Source: Blepharisma stoltei
Taxonomy: Eukaryota > Ciliophora > Heterotrichea > Heterotrichida > Blepharismidae
DNA length: 64,000 bases
Reading direction: 5' to 3'
Assembly (NCBI GenBank): GCA_914767885.1
Contig: CAJZBQ010000051.1
Span: forward strand, 1 to 64,000
The position numbers and the translations under genes are program-made. Under the pieces are notes generated by a model, which was given only the letters and a program-made list of their open reading frames with translations, made no database searches and was not told the origin of the DNA. Each line of letters opens with the position of its first letter. Position 1 is the stretch's first letter. Shown piece after piece: positions 42,773 through 53,918 of this stretch.

Positions 42773-45700
42773 ATGAACGAGGGCTCCAAAACTCCGAGCA
42801 GATACGTAAGATCCATCTAGGATACTCTAATGCTGATTGACTGGGTAAACTCGCTAGACATTTCTTCATGTACTTTGGTCGACGCTCTCGAAGACTTGAA
42901 ATCTGGTGCAGTTGTGGGGGATATAATTGCATGAATGAAAAACATCCCTTGCATCAGAGGAATTGAGCGAGTTCTAGTCTCCCAGAATGAAGCAATAAAC
43001 AACTGGGTTATTGTTTTGAAAGAACTTGAAGGAATTCTGCCTAGATCTTTCCAAGAAATCGACCCTCAAGATTTATATGAAGTAAGGTTTATGAAGGATG
43101 ACGTCGCTTTGATGCATTTTTTGAGATTCCTGTCTAATCTTGATAATAAAGAAGAAGAAAAAATACAAAAAGATATGCCTATGGCTCAGAATTTCAGGCC
43201 AGAAACTCCAGCGAGCACAATTCATGTGAGAAATGACTCTGCGGTCACAAACAGGTATCAGGAATCCCCGAGAAATAGTGAAGCAACCACTCCAAGTCGT
43301 GTGTCTTCAGTCCCTGCCAAAAATAATGAAAAAACTCCTCACTCCCCCTCCGTTAGCGAATAAAAAAATTTTGTTCGCTTATGGAAGGGGTTAAATTTTT
43401 TTTGGAAATTTAAAAAAATCCGAATTGGAAAGTAAATATTAATTTAATTTATGTTTTAAAATGCAAGCAGCTTAAAAAATTAAACAGAATTAGCTAGAGA
43501 TTTTATTATACTAATTATCATATATATATCAAATATTTTATATTAAAATATTTTTTGTTCGCTCACGGAGGGGGCTTTTAGGCAAAAACAAATTTTTTTC
43601 CAATGGTTTTGTTCGTTCACAGAGGGGGAATCAGAAAAATATGGGCAAGCCACCCATTCCTCCATCTGTAAATACCCCTATAAGAAAATCCACAGGCAAT
43701 TTGCAGGTGAAAATTGAAGATAATTCTGATAATGAAAAGCATGTGGAGAAAGCAGCTAAATCAGAAGATTAGATTAGCTTAGATTAAAGTTAGAAGGGAC
43801 ATCGGGGCTTATTTCAGCGCTCTCCACCTTCACCGACTTCTGACTTCCCTCCCGAAGCATCGGGTTGCATTTATGCCCTTTTGTGTTGACGCCACTAAAA
43901 AATGATTCCGAGTATGTGGGTAAGGACAGGTCGGATAAGTCACCATTTTATTTCTGTTAGACCAGAAGAAGAAATAGAAAACCCTCAAGAGCCAGTTCCT
44001 CGGCAGCATATAAACTCATATTTTTCAAAGAAAAAAGAAGACTCCCACATCTCAGATACCCCACTGAAGCCTCCAGAACAAAGCATATGTGATGCCCAGC
44101 CAGTCCCAGAAATAGTCCAAGAAGCTGTTATAGAATGGCTTGAAAGCTTACAACTAGTCCGCAAAGGGTCTTTAAATTATCAGCTCTTGCCAAATGTATG
44201 CAGGACAGGGGTGCTGTTCTGTGATGTCATCAATAGACTTGAAGGCCGTAAAGAAGCAATTAAAGGTGTTGAGAGAGCTCCAAAAAACCGTACACAAGCT
44301 TTAACGAATGTTAATAAAGTCCTTGAATTTTTAAGAACCCACCCCAAAATGAACTCGCGCTATTTATGATCAGGGAAAAATATCCTTGAAGGGGATGAGT
44401 ATATAATTTGGGGTCTTCTAGAAGACATCAAAACCTACTATACAATTGCACCGAGGGTCAATAATAACAATAAATCAAGAAATGAGGTAAAATCAAGAAC
44501 TTCTCCAAATACTTCGCTTGTCATTTCTCCACCGTTTACAGCACAGCAAAGCACAATTTTAAGCATTCCTCAGAGCTCACCCCAAAACAGAAACACTTCA
44601 GCACCTCATAAAACACAAATCTCAAGCCAGTCACCCCAAGAATTAGCCATCCCAAAGTCATTTTTACAAGAAAAAAGCAAAAATTTAAGATCATATGCAG
44701 CTTCAGCGAGGTCAAGGACTCCAGGCTCACGGTCGACACCCACTTCTCATACCCCCAGGACTAACTCTCCTCGTTCTATGAGGCCTCCTTCTGCTTATTC
44801 CTCAAAGAAAAATTCCTTTTCGGCCCAGCATTTTATTCCTGAAGAAGCCAAAAAACAAATAAGACTGTGATTATTTGCTTTGGACATTGACTACGACGAA
44901 ATTTACGACAATAAATACTCAGATCCCCTGAGAAATGGCTTACTGCTATGCGAGCTGATGAAGGTCCTTGAAAATGTTCAAATAAAAATAAACCCAAACC
45001 CTAGGAACGAAAAAGCAATTAAAGAAAACTTCGAAAAAGCATTAACAGTGATGCAAGAAAAAAGAACAGAAATCCCAGAATTTATTTATAGTGATTGTGA
45101 GATTTTGCTTAAAAATGTTGACGCTATATGAAGTTTGTTGTTTTCCTTAATGTCTGCGTACCCACAAGCTGTTTCTGTTGCTTATCAGCCTTGCTCTTTA
45201 CCATATGGTGCGCTAGGTGTAAAAAAATTGGAGACTGCAATAGTAAATTGGCTAAACTCATTAAGCATTTTTAACCCTGAAAATCAGCCGAACTCATTTT
45301 TTGAAATTCTTTATGACCTAAAAACAGGAGTTTTGCTATGTGTTTTAATATCCAAGCTTTGTGGCTGAAAAATTCAAAACGTGATAAAAAATCCCAAAAC
45401 TGAGCAGACTTGTTTAAATAATATTAGAAAAGCACTGGAGGTGTTGAGGAAGATGCCAAAAATGTCTCAGAAATTCACATGAAGCGAAAAAGAGATATTA
45501 AAAGGGAACTGCAGCGTCATTTTAGGGCTGCTTGAAGATATTTACAGGTGCTACGACGGGCTGCCTACCAGGAAAGCTGGATCAGAATATCATGCAGATG
45601 GGCCTTATTTAGGCAAAGAGCAGCTTTACGCTACCAACGAGTCAAAAATCCCCAAAGACCTCCAACACATAAGAACCCCTTCATGGAAAGCCAAACAAGA

Positions 45701-45821
45701 GGATTCTTTTACTGGGACTTTTGGGTCTAACGACACCCCTCGAGAGCAGAACCCCAAAAAGCGAGTTTCCTATAGCGAAAAAAACCTCTCGCCAAGTCAC
45801 CATATCATTGAGTCACATTAA
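42773..45821 (+). CDS. Protein with four calponin-homology (CH) domains
   Basis: 846 residues after removing a 15-nt intron (42806-42820) and two IESs (43339-43630 and 43757-43957); the joined length is exactly a multiple of three. Four CH-like domains: about 12-95 (LMLIDWVNSLD), 275-385 (AVIEWLESLQL ... VLFCDVINRLEG), 523-620 (IRLWLFALD ... LLLCELMKVL) and 643-760 (IVNWLNSLSI ... VLLCVLISKLCG). Linkers are Ser/Pro-rich. TGA is Trp at several CH positions, for example DIIAWMKN and AIWSLL. CH domains bind actin, microtubules or IFT proteins, so a cortical or ciliary cytoskeletal role is likely. The first intron sits 11 codons in. Confidence 0.88.
42806..42820 (+). other. 15-nt intron
   Basis: GTAAGATCCATCTAG. 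Splicing joins MNEGSKTPSRY to DTLMLIDWVNSLD of the first CH domain. Confidence 0.92.
43339..43630 (+). mobile_element. Hairpin-family MITE (copy 6) flanked by TCA, predicted IES
   Basis: 292 bp with the left hairpin (CCTCCGTTAGCGAATAAA), the family core (TTATGTTTTAAAATGCAAG) and two right-end motifs. There is no TA at the ends: TCA stands on both sides (43339-43341, 43631-43633). Removing one TCA copy with the element gives KTPQKNMGKPPIPPSVNTP in frame. Confidence 0.9.
43757..43957 (-). mobile_element. SINE-like insertion, predicted IES (201 bp)
   Basis: GC-richer body with, on the minus strand, a CTAATCTAAGCTAATC tail. Flanks are the imperfect direct repeat TAAATCAGAAGA / TAGACCAGAAGA. TA-to-TA removal gives KAARPEEEIENPQEP; using the CAGAAGA repeat instead gives KAAKSEEEIENPQEP. 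Both are in frame and span the same period. Confidence 0.78.
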
Positions 45822-45870
45822 TTTAATTTTAATATGTATTTTCCATCATAAAAATCATTATAATTATTAC

Positions 45871-46782
45871 CTATATGTTATAAGGAGCCAATCTTGATGT
45901 GTCTAAATCTGCAAAGTAAGGGTGTAGCAGCGCTGCTTTGGCTGAAATCCTTTTCGCTGGGTCATAGCAGACCATTTTTGATAATAAATCAATACCGTTT
46001 TCATCCAAATTCGGGACAAGTCTAGCTACTCCTGTCGTTCTTCACTTGGGAAAAGTAGGCTTGAAATCAGGGAAACCAGTTACACCAGGGAAGTTGTCCT
46101 CGTTAGGAGTTCCCAGGCATCTGAAAATAGTGAAAAGTTGGTCGATTTCTGAGTCACCCATAAATAAGGCCCTTTTCTGAGCCATTTCAGCAAAAATACA
46201 CCCAACGCTCCAAATATCAATTGGGGTTGAGTACTGCCTTGCTCCCAGTAACACTTCTGGAGCTCGATACCACAATGTGACAATTTCATGGGTATATGTT
46301 TTAATAGGGAGCCCAAAAGCCCTTGCAAGCCCAAAATCAGCCAATCTGATCTGTCCTTCACGGTCAATCAGGATATTCTGAGGCTTTAAATCTCTATGCA
46401 GAATTCTGTGTGTATGGCAATACGCGAGAGATGAGAGAATCTGATAGAGAAAGTTCTTTACAGACATCGGAGGAAGCGCTGAGGATTGGGCGTTCATGAA
46501 CTTTTTAAGGTCATGGTCCACAAACTCGAATAAAAGGTAAAGCTTTTGCTCTGTGTGGACGACATCTTTGAGCTTCACGACGTTGGGATGTTGAAGAGTT
46601 TTCAACAAAGAAATTTCGCGTATTGCGGTTGATGGGACTCCTTCATCTTCTGATTCGAGTCTGATTTTCTTGAGAGCCAGGATATCTCCTGTGTTTCGGT
46701 CTCTTGCTTTGTATACAACGCCGTAGGTTCCTTCTCCGACTTTTTCGATCTTTTGGTATCTCTCTAAGACTACCCTGTCCAT
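45871..46782 (-). CDS. Cyclin-dependent kinase, PSTAIRE type (CDK1/CDK2-like)
   Basis: 303 residues, the usual length for a minimal CDK. It has [11 protein letters not shown] with the inhibitory Thr-Tyr pair, the cyclin-binding helix [23 protein letters not shown] with the activating Thr in [14 protein letters not shown], and the C-lobe [21 protein letters not shown] encodes the Trp of 'FPKW', so the standard-code frame wrongly ends there; the full frame continues to HPYF and ends at TAG 45871. Cell-cycle serine/threonine kinase. No intron or IES. It converges with the CH gene, 49 bp between stops. Confidence 0.97.
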
Positions 46783-47239
46783 TTCAAATTTAAAATTCGT
46801 TAAATATGAAAATCAGGGTTTCCCTCTTATTTTTTGAGTAAAAGTTTTGAATAAGAATTTGTGTGTTTTTGAATTTGGAGAGGGTTGATAGAAGGATTTG
46901 ATTTTATGGTGACAAATTAGAAAGAAAACGCAAAATAAGGAAAATTAGGACATCATTAGAATGAGAAATTATTGATAAAATTTAGTATAAGAATAGAATT
47001 TTTTTATCTGATATTTTTAATGTATAAAATAATTACTTGACTTCAAAGGAAAATTCATACAAAATATTTGTACTATTATTTTTTGAAGGAATCTAGAGCT
47101 GATTTTAATTAATTTTATTAAATATAAGAGGAATTGATATGCGATTACTACTAATTGATATTTTGGTACTCCATACAGGTTTATGGCTTGGCACACCTCC
47201 AAATATTTAAAGCATTTAATGTGATTAAATTGCATAAAT
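46783..47239. other. Intergenic region between divergent CDK and hexosaminidase genes
   Basis: 457 bases, AT-rich, no frame of note. It must hold both promoters, but I recognise no conserved promoter element. Confidence 0.5.
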
Positions 47240-49492
47240 ATGGGAAGACTTACTCTTCATTTATTATAAACCATTTTCATAATTGCTAAAAAAAACCCCT
47301 TTGTTTAATTAAATAAACTTAATCAGTGATTTAGCTCTTTTTATTTTATAGTCGCGACCATACTCCTTTCAAGTGCTAAAACAGTCATGCACAAGGTATT
47401 TCCTATACCTCAAGAATTCGAAGAAGGAGAAGATATTCTATATATCGACCCGTGCCTTTTCGAAATAGCTCACAACCAAAATTTTGCACCAATCGACATT
47501 ACCCCAATCCTTACTATTTACAAGATAATTAAGATGGCGGTGGTGATAAATATGTCCTTGCCATGACGCAACACTTTGGCTTTATCGCCTAAGCCAAGGT
47601 TCAGGCAATTTGATTTTAAACCTAGACTTGTTGGATAACGGACGTTGGGATGGGAGATTTTGGGAGTAAGCTGGTGGCCATTACAGTCCAGTATAAGCTG
47701 TTCGAATTGTTTTTGGACCAAGGATTCTTTCTCTGCTGGTTACAGAGGACCTTTATTCTTTTTCCCTGTATCACCTCTCCCGAAGATGACCGACAGGAGG
47801 TATCGAGCTAACATTAACTCCATAGAACACGGCGGCGTACAGACAGGGCGCCTTCCTAACCCGTCGAAACTCTTGGGATCATAATAAAAGCCCTGATACT
47901 AGAAAAAAATCATTGTTCCAAATAGCAGCTGAATTACCGCCCTGCAAGCATAGCGTTGGTCGAAAGCGTGCGGAGGTATCAAATGTGGAAGGTGTTAAGA
48001 TTCTTTAATTTTAATTTTTACTATTTATAAATCTCGAATTTTTGGCGAAAAACTCAACCAATGCCCATCACCTAGCAATAACTCCTTATCCCCGAAGCAT
48101 ATTCTCAACATCCATATTTCCTCACCAATATCCGAATACTTCCCATCAAAAATAGAGTCCACTGATGAAAGTTACTCTTTAGAAATCACCCAGGACTCAA
48201 CCACTATTAAAGCTAGTCAGTACTCTGGCCTGGTTCACGCTCTAGAAACATTTTCAAGACTTATTGAGCCATCTAAGAAAATAAAGAATCATTACGAAAT
48301 TGAAAATATTCCCATTACTTTGCAAGACTCCCCAAGGTTCGCTTATCGAGGAATCATGATTGACACCTCGAGACACTTTTTACAAGTAAGCACTTTAATG
48401 AGAGTCATCGATGGGATGGTCATGGCCAAAATGAGTGTCCTGCATTGGCATATTGTAGATGACGACTCATTTCCAATGCAATCCCTCTCTTATCCGACTC
48501 TGACGAACTATGCAGCTTTTTCTTCCTCACAAATTTATAACTCAACCCAGATCCAGAATCTCGTAAAATATGCCAATATTCGGGCCATAAGGATTATTCC
48601 TGAATTCGACAATCCAGGCCATGTCCGTGCTATAGGCTTAAGTCCTACATTTTTGCCTTTGGTGACTTGCTTTAATAAGCAGTGGGAGTATCAAATGCCA
48701 AACGGCCCTTTGATTTATGGAGGACCTCCTACAGGTGCTTTGGATCCTTCTAATTCTCAGACTTATACCTTTATCCAAGGGATTTTCCAAGATTTAAACG
48801 CATATTTCCCTGACTCTTATGTCCACCTTGGTGGCGATGAAGTCCTTTTCTACTGCTGGAGCTCAGTACCTGCAATAGTCAATTTTATGAAAAACAATAA
48901 CATACCGAGCTATAGTGCGCTAACTAATTATTACATAAACAGAGCTAGAGGAGTTTTAACTGCAGTAAATAGTACCAAAACTGCAATTTATTGGCTCAAT
49001 GAAGCCACTTTCTATTTGCAAGTGAAGCCTACAGACATTTTGGAATTCTGGGGTTTTACATCAAATCTCACACAATTGGCGACACTTTACCCAAATAATA
49101 AAATTATTGTAGCGACTGGGGATAGATACTATTTGGATTGTGGAATGGGCAATAAGTATGGAGGTGAGTCGTGGTGTGACCCATTTCATACATGGTGGGA
49201 AATTTATATATTGGAGCCAACAGACTATTTAAGCGCAGACCAAATTTTGGGAGGAGAAGTCACTATGTTTGCAGAGCTTGTTAATGACTTTGTGCTTGAT
49301 TGGAAAATCTGGCCTCGAGCTGCAGCTATGGCACAGCGATATTGGAACCAAAATTTGCCTTTAAATTTAACAGGGCTAGTATCAAGTTTGAACGCTCTGG
49401 TAAATACAATGAATTCTCAAGGTATTGGAGCAGGGCCAATTGATAGTAATTTTTGCAATTTGAATACCAATCTCTGCTTTGGGTCTCCATAA
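47240..49492 (+). CDS. GH20 beta-N-acetylhexosaminidase 1 (two IESs)
   Basis: 552 residues after removing IESs at 47262-47348 (87 bp) and 47519-48025 (507 bp). The first IES lies in the signal peptide: joining gives MGRLTLHLVATILLSSA followed by KTVMHKVFPIPQEF, colinear with the paralogue 63 bp downstream. An N-terminal GH20b-like domain is followed by the catalytic barrel: RGIMIDTSRHF, HWHIVDDDSFP, IPEFDNPGH, and the catalytic Asp-Glu pair in HLGGDEV (about residue 333), then WPRAAAMAQRYW. It releases terminal N-acetylhexosamines; with the signal peptide it probably acts in lysosomes, food vacuoles or secretion. Tandem duplicate of 49556-52695. Confidence 0.92.
47262..47348. other. 87-bp TA-bounded IES in the signal peptide of hexosaminidase 1
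   Basis: AT-rich, unrelated to the MITEs. The mature frame upstream of 'KTVMHKVFP' has no ATG; only TA-to-TA joining of ATG 47240 (MGRLTLHL) with VATILLSSA gives a start and a signal peptide. The coding sum is a multiple of three. Confidence 0.7.
47519..48025 (+). mobile_element. SINE-like insertion, predicted IES (507 bp)
   Basis: GC-richer body with an AT-rich end (GATTCTTTAATTTTAATTTT) and a 9-bp direct repeat TACTATTTA on both sides. Excision at the TA of that repeat gives TPILTIYKSRIFGEKLNQ, matching IIKKYKSRIFGKIL in the paralogue. Confidence 0.88.
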
Positions 49493-49555
49493 ATTAATAA
49501 AAATAATAAAGAAAATTAGCTTACATTTGGTGTGGAATAAAAATTGCTAATAAAA

Positions 49556-52500
49556 ATGGGTAAGGGATGGAATTTTGTACTGATTTCTGCAATCCTTTGC
49601 ATTGCGAACGCTGAAAGTGTAAGACATAAGATATTTCCAACTCCGCAAGAATTCAGCGAGGGAGAAAACGTGCTTACTTTTGACGCTTGCGAGTTTGATA
49701 TTAAGCATAACCAAGAAAAAGCTCCAATTGATGTAAATCCAATCATAAAAAAATACAAATCACGAATATTTGGGAAAATTTTAGACTGCCCATCGTATTT
49801 TCTATCAAAAAGAGTCTTAGAAATTCAGATTCCTACTCTAATTCAAGAGTATTTCCCAGCAAAAATTGAAGACACTGATGAGAGTTATTCATTAAAAATA
49901 ACAGAAACTGAAATTATTTTGAGCGCAAACCAGTACTCAGGGTTAGTTCATGGTCTCGAAACGTTTTCAAGGCTTATAAAGCCTTCAGATAATGGAAAAT
50001 ATGTGATAGAAAATGTGCCAATTACTATCCAGGATATACCGAGATTTAGTTATAGAGGGATTATGATAGACACAGCCAGGCACTTTATAGGCGCCCAGTC
50101 CATAATGAGGGTTATTGATGGGATGGCGATGGCTAAGCTGAATGTTCTCCATTGGCATATAGTAGATGACGACTCTTTCCCAATGGAGTCTCTTTCTTTC
50201 CCTAGTCTGGCAAACTACACAGCTTTTTCACTCCTCCAAACCTACTTAAAAGAAGAAATCCAAAGCATCGTTTCCTATGCAAATACCAACGCTATAAGGA
50301 TAATTCCAGAATTTGACAATCCAGGACACACAAGATCTTTAGGCCTTGACCCTTCATTTAATCCTTTAGTAACTTGCTTTAATACTCATTGGCCTTACTC
50401 AATGCCAAGTGGTCCTAAAATTCAAGGAGGCCCTCCTACAGGTGCTTTGGACCCTTCAAATAGCACGACTTACTCCTTGATTGCTGGAATTTTCCAAGAC
50501 CTGAACTTCTATTTTCCTGACTCTTACGTACATTTAGGTGGCGATGAAGTCATTTTTTCATGCTGGAGCTCAGTTCCTGCGATAGTCCAATTTATGCAGC
50601 AAAACAAGATCCAGACCTACCAAGCCCTAATGAACTATTACATAAACAAAGCTCGAGGTGTGCTAACTTCAGTAAATTCTATGGTTGAGGCGGAAAAAAA
50701 TATATTGATGTTTATTTTGATTTTCCTAAGCCTAGCTAAAGTTGAAATTCTTAGCCCACTTAATACGGCCTTGACTGGAATTTCATATTTAAGGAATAAT
50801 AGTAATTGTTTGCAGCATTATTTTTCGTTTTCTAAATAAACCCACATTTTAATTTTTGAGCACTTAAGATTATATAAATATCAGCGATTTCAAATTAAGA
50901 TTTTTTATTCAAAATATTATCAATTTTAATTTCATTTAGATGTTTGAGATCTAGCACTTGCTACGCTTAATATATTAAGCCAATTTATACGAAACAGACT
51001 AGCACTTGATTACATTTTACAAATATTGGCTTAGATTTTTATTATATTTAATATTAATTATTATTAAAAATATTTTTAAAATTATACCCTTTGATAATTT
51101 AAAACTAATGGATTTTATTTAAAGCCTGAGTATTATTCTAAATAGCGAAGGGTTTCGCCTAAGATGTGCAAGAATGAAGTCTATTGGAACAGTTGCATTT
51201 TCAATTATGACGATATACACCATAGCATGAGCTATATGAAGCAGAACTTGTATTATTTTTATGATAATTTTATAATAGTCCACCATCAAAACACAGAGTG
51301 ATTTTTCACCTGCTTTTTTGCGCCTTTTTTTTGAGCACCAGAAAAATAGTGGAAGTTTTTATACCAATTTTTTATGTGAAGTTTTTTATACTAATTTTTA
51401 CTTTTTTTTTAAATGCGATGTTTTTTATACTAATTTTTTAATTTTTTTTAAATGCGATGTTTTTAATTTTTATATACCCTTTGTATCTAATTTTAATTTC
51501 ATAAATAGCTATTCATAAGTTTATTTCATGTACTTATGATCATAGATCTTTAATTACTCAATATGCTATGTTTCATATTTTATCTTTTTCACTGTGTAGA
51601 TTTTTCATACTATTTAAAATTAATTTTCGATAAAAAATATAGAGGTTTCCTCTATATAGCGCTAAAAGCGCAGACATTTTCCCAGGAGCTTTCCAAGTTC
51701 GTCGGACCAAATCGCTTTTTGGTCCGACCAAGGCATTGATTTGGTGCAACCTACCGATAAATTCCGATCAGAATTTATCGGCCTTACAGCGCCAAACATA
51801 GGAAACTTCTATATATCATATGTGCTATACTATTTGTGCTTTCATTTAGAGATGCCTTATTTAAATTTAGTGAGAAGACAACGAGTGTATTGATATATTT
51901 GATGTTAGCCTGCTATCTCATTGTTTAATATAGTTAGTGACACTGACTATATAAATTGCTCCTGAAGGTATTTTTTTTCTATACCGTTTTTTTACCTGTT
52001 TTTTGGCAAAAACGTACTGTTATGCTTTTCAGCCCTCACTTTGCAGTCTTTTTTCTTTATCAGCGCAATGCGTTTAATACTGAAAATTTTTTTTGAAATT
52101 TTCAGTCATTTTTGACTAAAAAAAAAACAGGCGGAAATTCATCAACGTAATGTTTCTACCTCACTCAAATTCTACTAAAACTGCATTATATTGGCTTAAC
52201 GAAGCAACGTTTTATTTGCAAGTAAAATCAACAGATATCTTAGAATATTGGGGATTATCAGCAAACATATCAAAATTAGCAACTTTATACCCTAATAACA
52301 AAATAGTGATTGCACCAAGCGACGTGTATTATATGGACTGTGGTATGGGAAATCCATACGGAGGTATATCTTGGTGCGACCCTTATCATAGCTGGTGGAG
52401 TATCTATCTTTTAGAACCAACCCAGTATTTAAGTGCTAACCAAATTTTGGGAGGAGAAGTCCCCATGTGGGCTGAACTGGTTAATGATTGGAATATTGAT

Positions 52501-52695
52501 GGAAAAATCTGGCCGAGGGCTGCTGGTTTAGCTGAGAGATATTGGAGCCAAAATTCGAAAGTAAATGTGCCTTCACTTGTAACGAGTTTGAATTCACTGA
52601 TTGTAGCAATGAATGCTCAAGGGATAGGTGCGAGTCCGATTACTGGGCACTATTGTGAAATCAATGGGAGCTTTTGCTTTTCAACACCATCCTAA
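49556..52695 (+). CDS. GH20 beta-N-acetylhexosaminidase 2 (1.5-kb IES)
   Basis: 548 residues from ATG 49556 (chosen because the signal peptide MGKGWNFVLISAILCIANA starts there) with a 1493-bp IES at 50680-52172 removed. The motifs are those of gene 1: RGIMIDTARHF, HWHIVDDDSFPM, PEFDNPGH, HLGGDEV with the catalytic Asp-Glu, GGEVPMWAELVNDW and IWPRAAGLAERYW. The IES splits GVLTSVNS / TKTALYWLNEATF, which is uninterrupted in gene 1, so the insertion postdates the duplication. Unexcised, the frame would end shortly inside the IES. Likely the same lysosomal or secreted role as its neighbour. Confidence 0.93.
51350..51470 (+). repeat. AT-rich tandem repeat inside the 1493-bp IES
   Basis: Three to four imperfect units of about 30-35 bp built on TTTTTTATACTAATTTTT and AAATGCGATG. 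Confidence 0.7.
51637..51816. mobile_element. Nested MITE inside the hexosaminidase-2 IES
   Basis: Terminal arms ATATAGAGGTTTCC and GGAAACTTCTATAT are inverted repeats. The interior holds three further hairpins (GCGCTAAAAGCGC; TCGGACCAAATCGCTTTTTG with GTCCGA; CCGATAAATTCCGATC with GAATTTATCGG). GC-richer than the host IES, so a later insertion. Confidence 0.75.
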
Positions 52696-52961
52696 ATTAA
52701 ATAAAAATTAAATATCATTGCATATCTAATAGTGCCATATAAATGATAAATATGTACACTAAGCTGCATATAATTTAGGCTGTTATCTTTCTTTTACCTT
52801 TGTGATGGTCATTTATTTAAGCTTAAAACATGGTGTAAATAATTAGAAATTATGCACTTAGAAATAAATTGTGAAGATATAAATGAAGTGTAGGATTATT
52901 TTTCATATATTTTAAGCTATTAGAATTATTGACAAAAAAGAAATATGCCAAATAAATATAT

Positions 52962-53897
52962 TTACATTTGATTAAATAAGGACTCAATAAATGCTTCATT
53001 GTCCGTACAATTGCTTGGAAATTCATCTTGACTGAAGCTTATATGATAAGTAGAAGAGCTTTCTTTTACGGTAGAGTCATGAGGAAAATAATTGTAGAGG
53101 TCATTTGAGCCATAGTCATAGAAAACGAACCAAAGATCTGAGCCTGGCTGGCATTTTCTCGAGAGTTCTTGTGCACCGAAATTTTTAAATCACTCTTGAA
53201 AGTATTTTACAAATGAAGGATGGGAGAATAAATAATTTTTATACTTGCGACCATAAGATAAAAACTTGTTCCCTTTATCTGGCTTACCTTTTGAAGACAC
53301 GTAACTTGCTCAAAAAGAGTTGTCTTCTGCAGTGAGTTTTGTTTTGAAGTGATGGTAATTATTGGAAATATAAGAGCGGAAGCTTCTAAGCCAGAATTTG
53401 TCCTTTTCTTCTGTTTTCTTTTTGATAGGATCATTGGGCCTTATAGCCAAGCGCCTCATTTCCATTGCCCTAGGCTATAGCATGCCTTCTAGCTGGTCGA
53501 GCTGGCTTGGCAAGCAACACAGTTCTACAAGCTGAAAAATGCAAATATATTTTCAATTTGTAAGGATGATTGCGGCTATACTTTGCCAAGCCAACTCTAC
53601 TAGTTGGAATAATTCGTTTTCGCCCACGCAATCTAAAGAGGCTCAAAGCTATATCGGCTTTCTTCCTCTTTTCCTTCGGGAATGATTAGGAGCTGTATCA
53701 CAATCAAGGAATTTTTGATTTCATGACCCATTCAGGCTTTCATCAAGATCTAAATTTAAAGCTGACTTCAAAGGAAATTCAGCAATATGGTCGTATTTGG
53801 TCTCTTCTATAAAAAATTCCTCCTCAATTCTGCTATTTTGTGCTTCCTGGCTGAATCTGGTTTCAAAATTCAAAAAATCGATATTGATCTTATCCAT
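52962..53897 (-). CDS. AT-hook-containing hypothetical protein (IES-interrupted)
   Basis: 241 residues after removal of a 210-bp IES. Exon 1 (82 codons) is acidic and ends in RRKRGRKPI; exon 2 continues RPNDPIKKK. The joined RKRGRKPIRP is an AT-hook, a minor-groove DNA-binding motif, and the IES sits exactly at its edge. The C-terminal 150 residues are aromatic-rich and globular (FWLRSFRSYI, KNYLFSHPSFVKYFQEWF) with TGA as Trp; no family recognised, though a nuclear DNA-binding role fits the AT-hook. The start ATG 53897 gives an in-frame multiple of three across the junction. Confidence 0.78.
53442..53651. mobile_element. 210-bp TA-bounded IES with TATAGC ends
   Basis: Termini TATAGCCAAGCGCCTCATTT (left) and the complement of its right end, TATAGCTTTGAGCCTCTTTA, form imperfect inverted repeats. 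The interior holds the inverted pair CTGGCTTGGCAAG / CTTTGCCAAGCCA. MITE-like. Confidence 0.85.
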
Positions 53898-53918
53898 TTA
53901 CTTCGCCTATATTTTAAC

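Larger units (their letters stand above)
50680..52172. mobile_element. 1493-bp IES with nested MITE and tandem repeats
   Basis: Flanked by the direct repeat AAATTCTA. Weak terminal similarity (GAGGCGGAAA inside the left end, complement GAGGTAGAAA inside the right end). Contains AT-rich tandem repeats at 51350-51470 and a separate inverted-repeat element at 51637-51816. No coding capacity seen. Confidence 0.88.
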
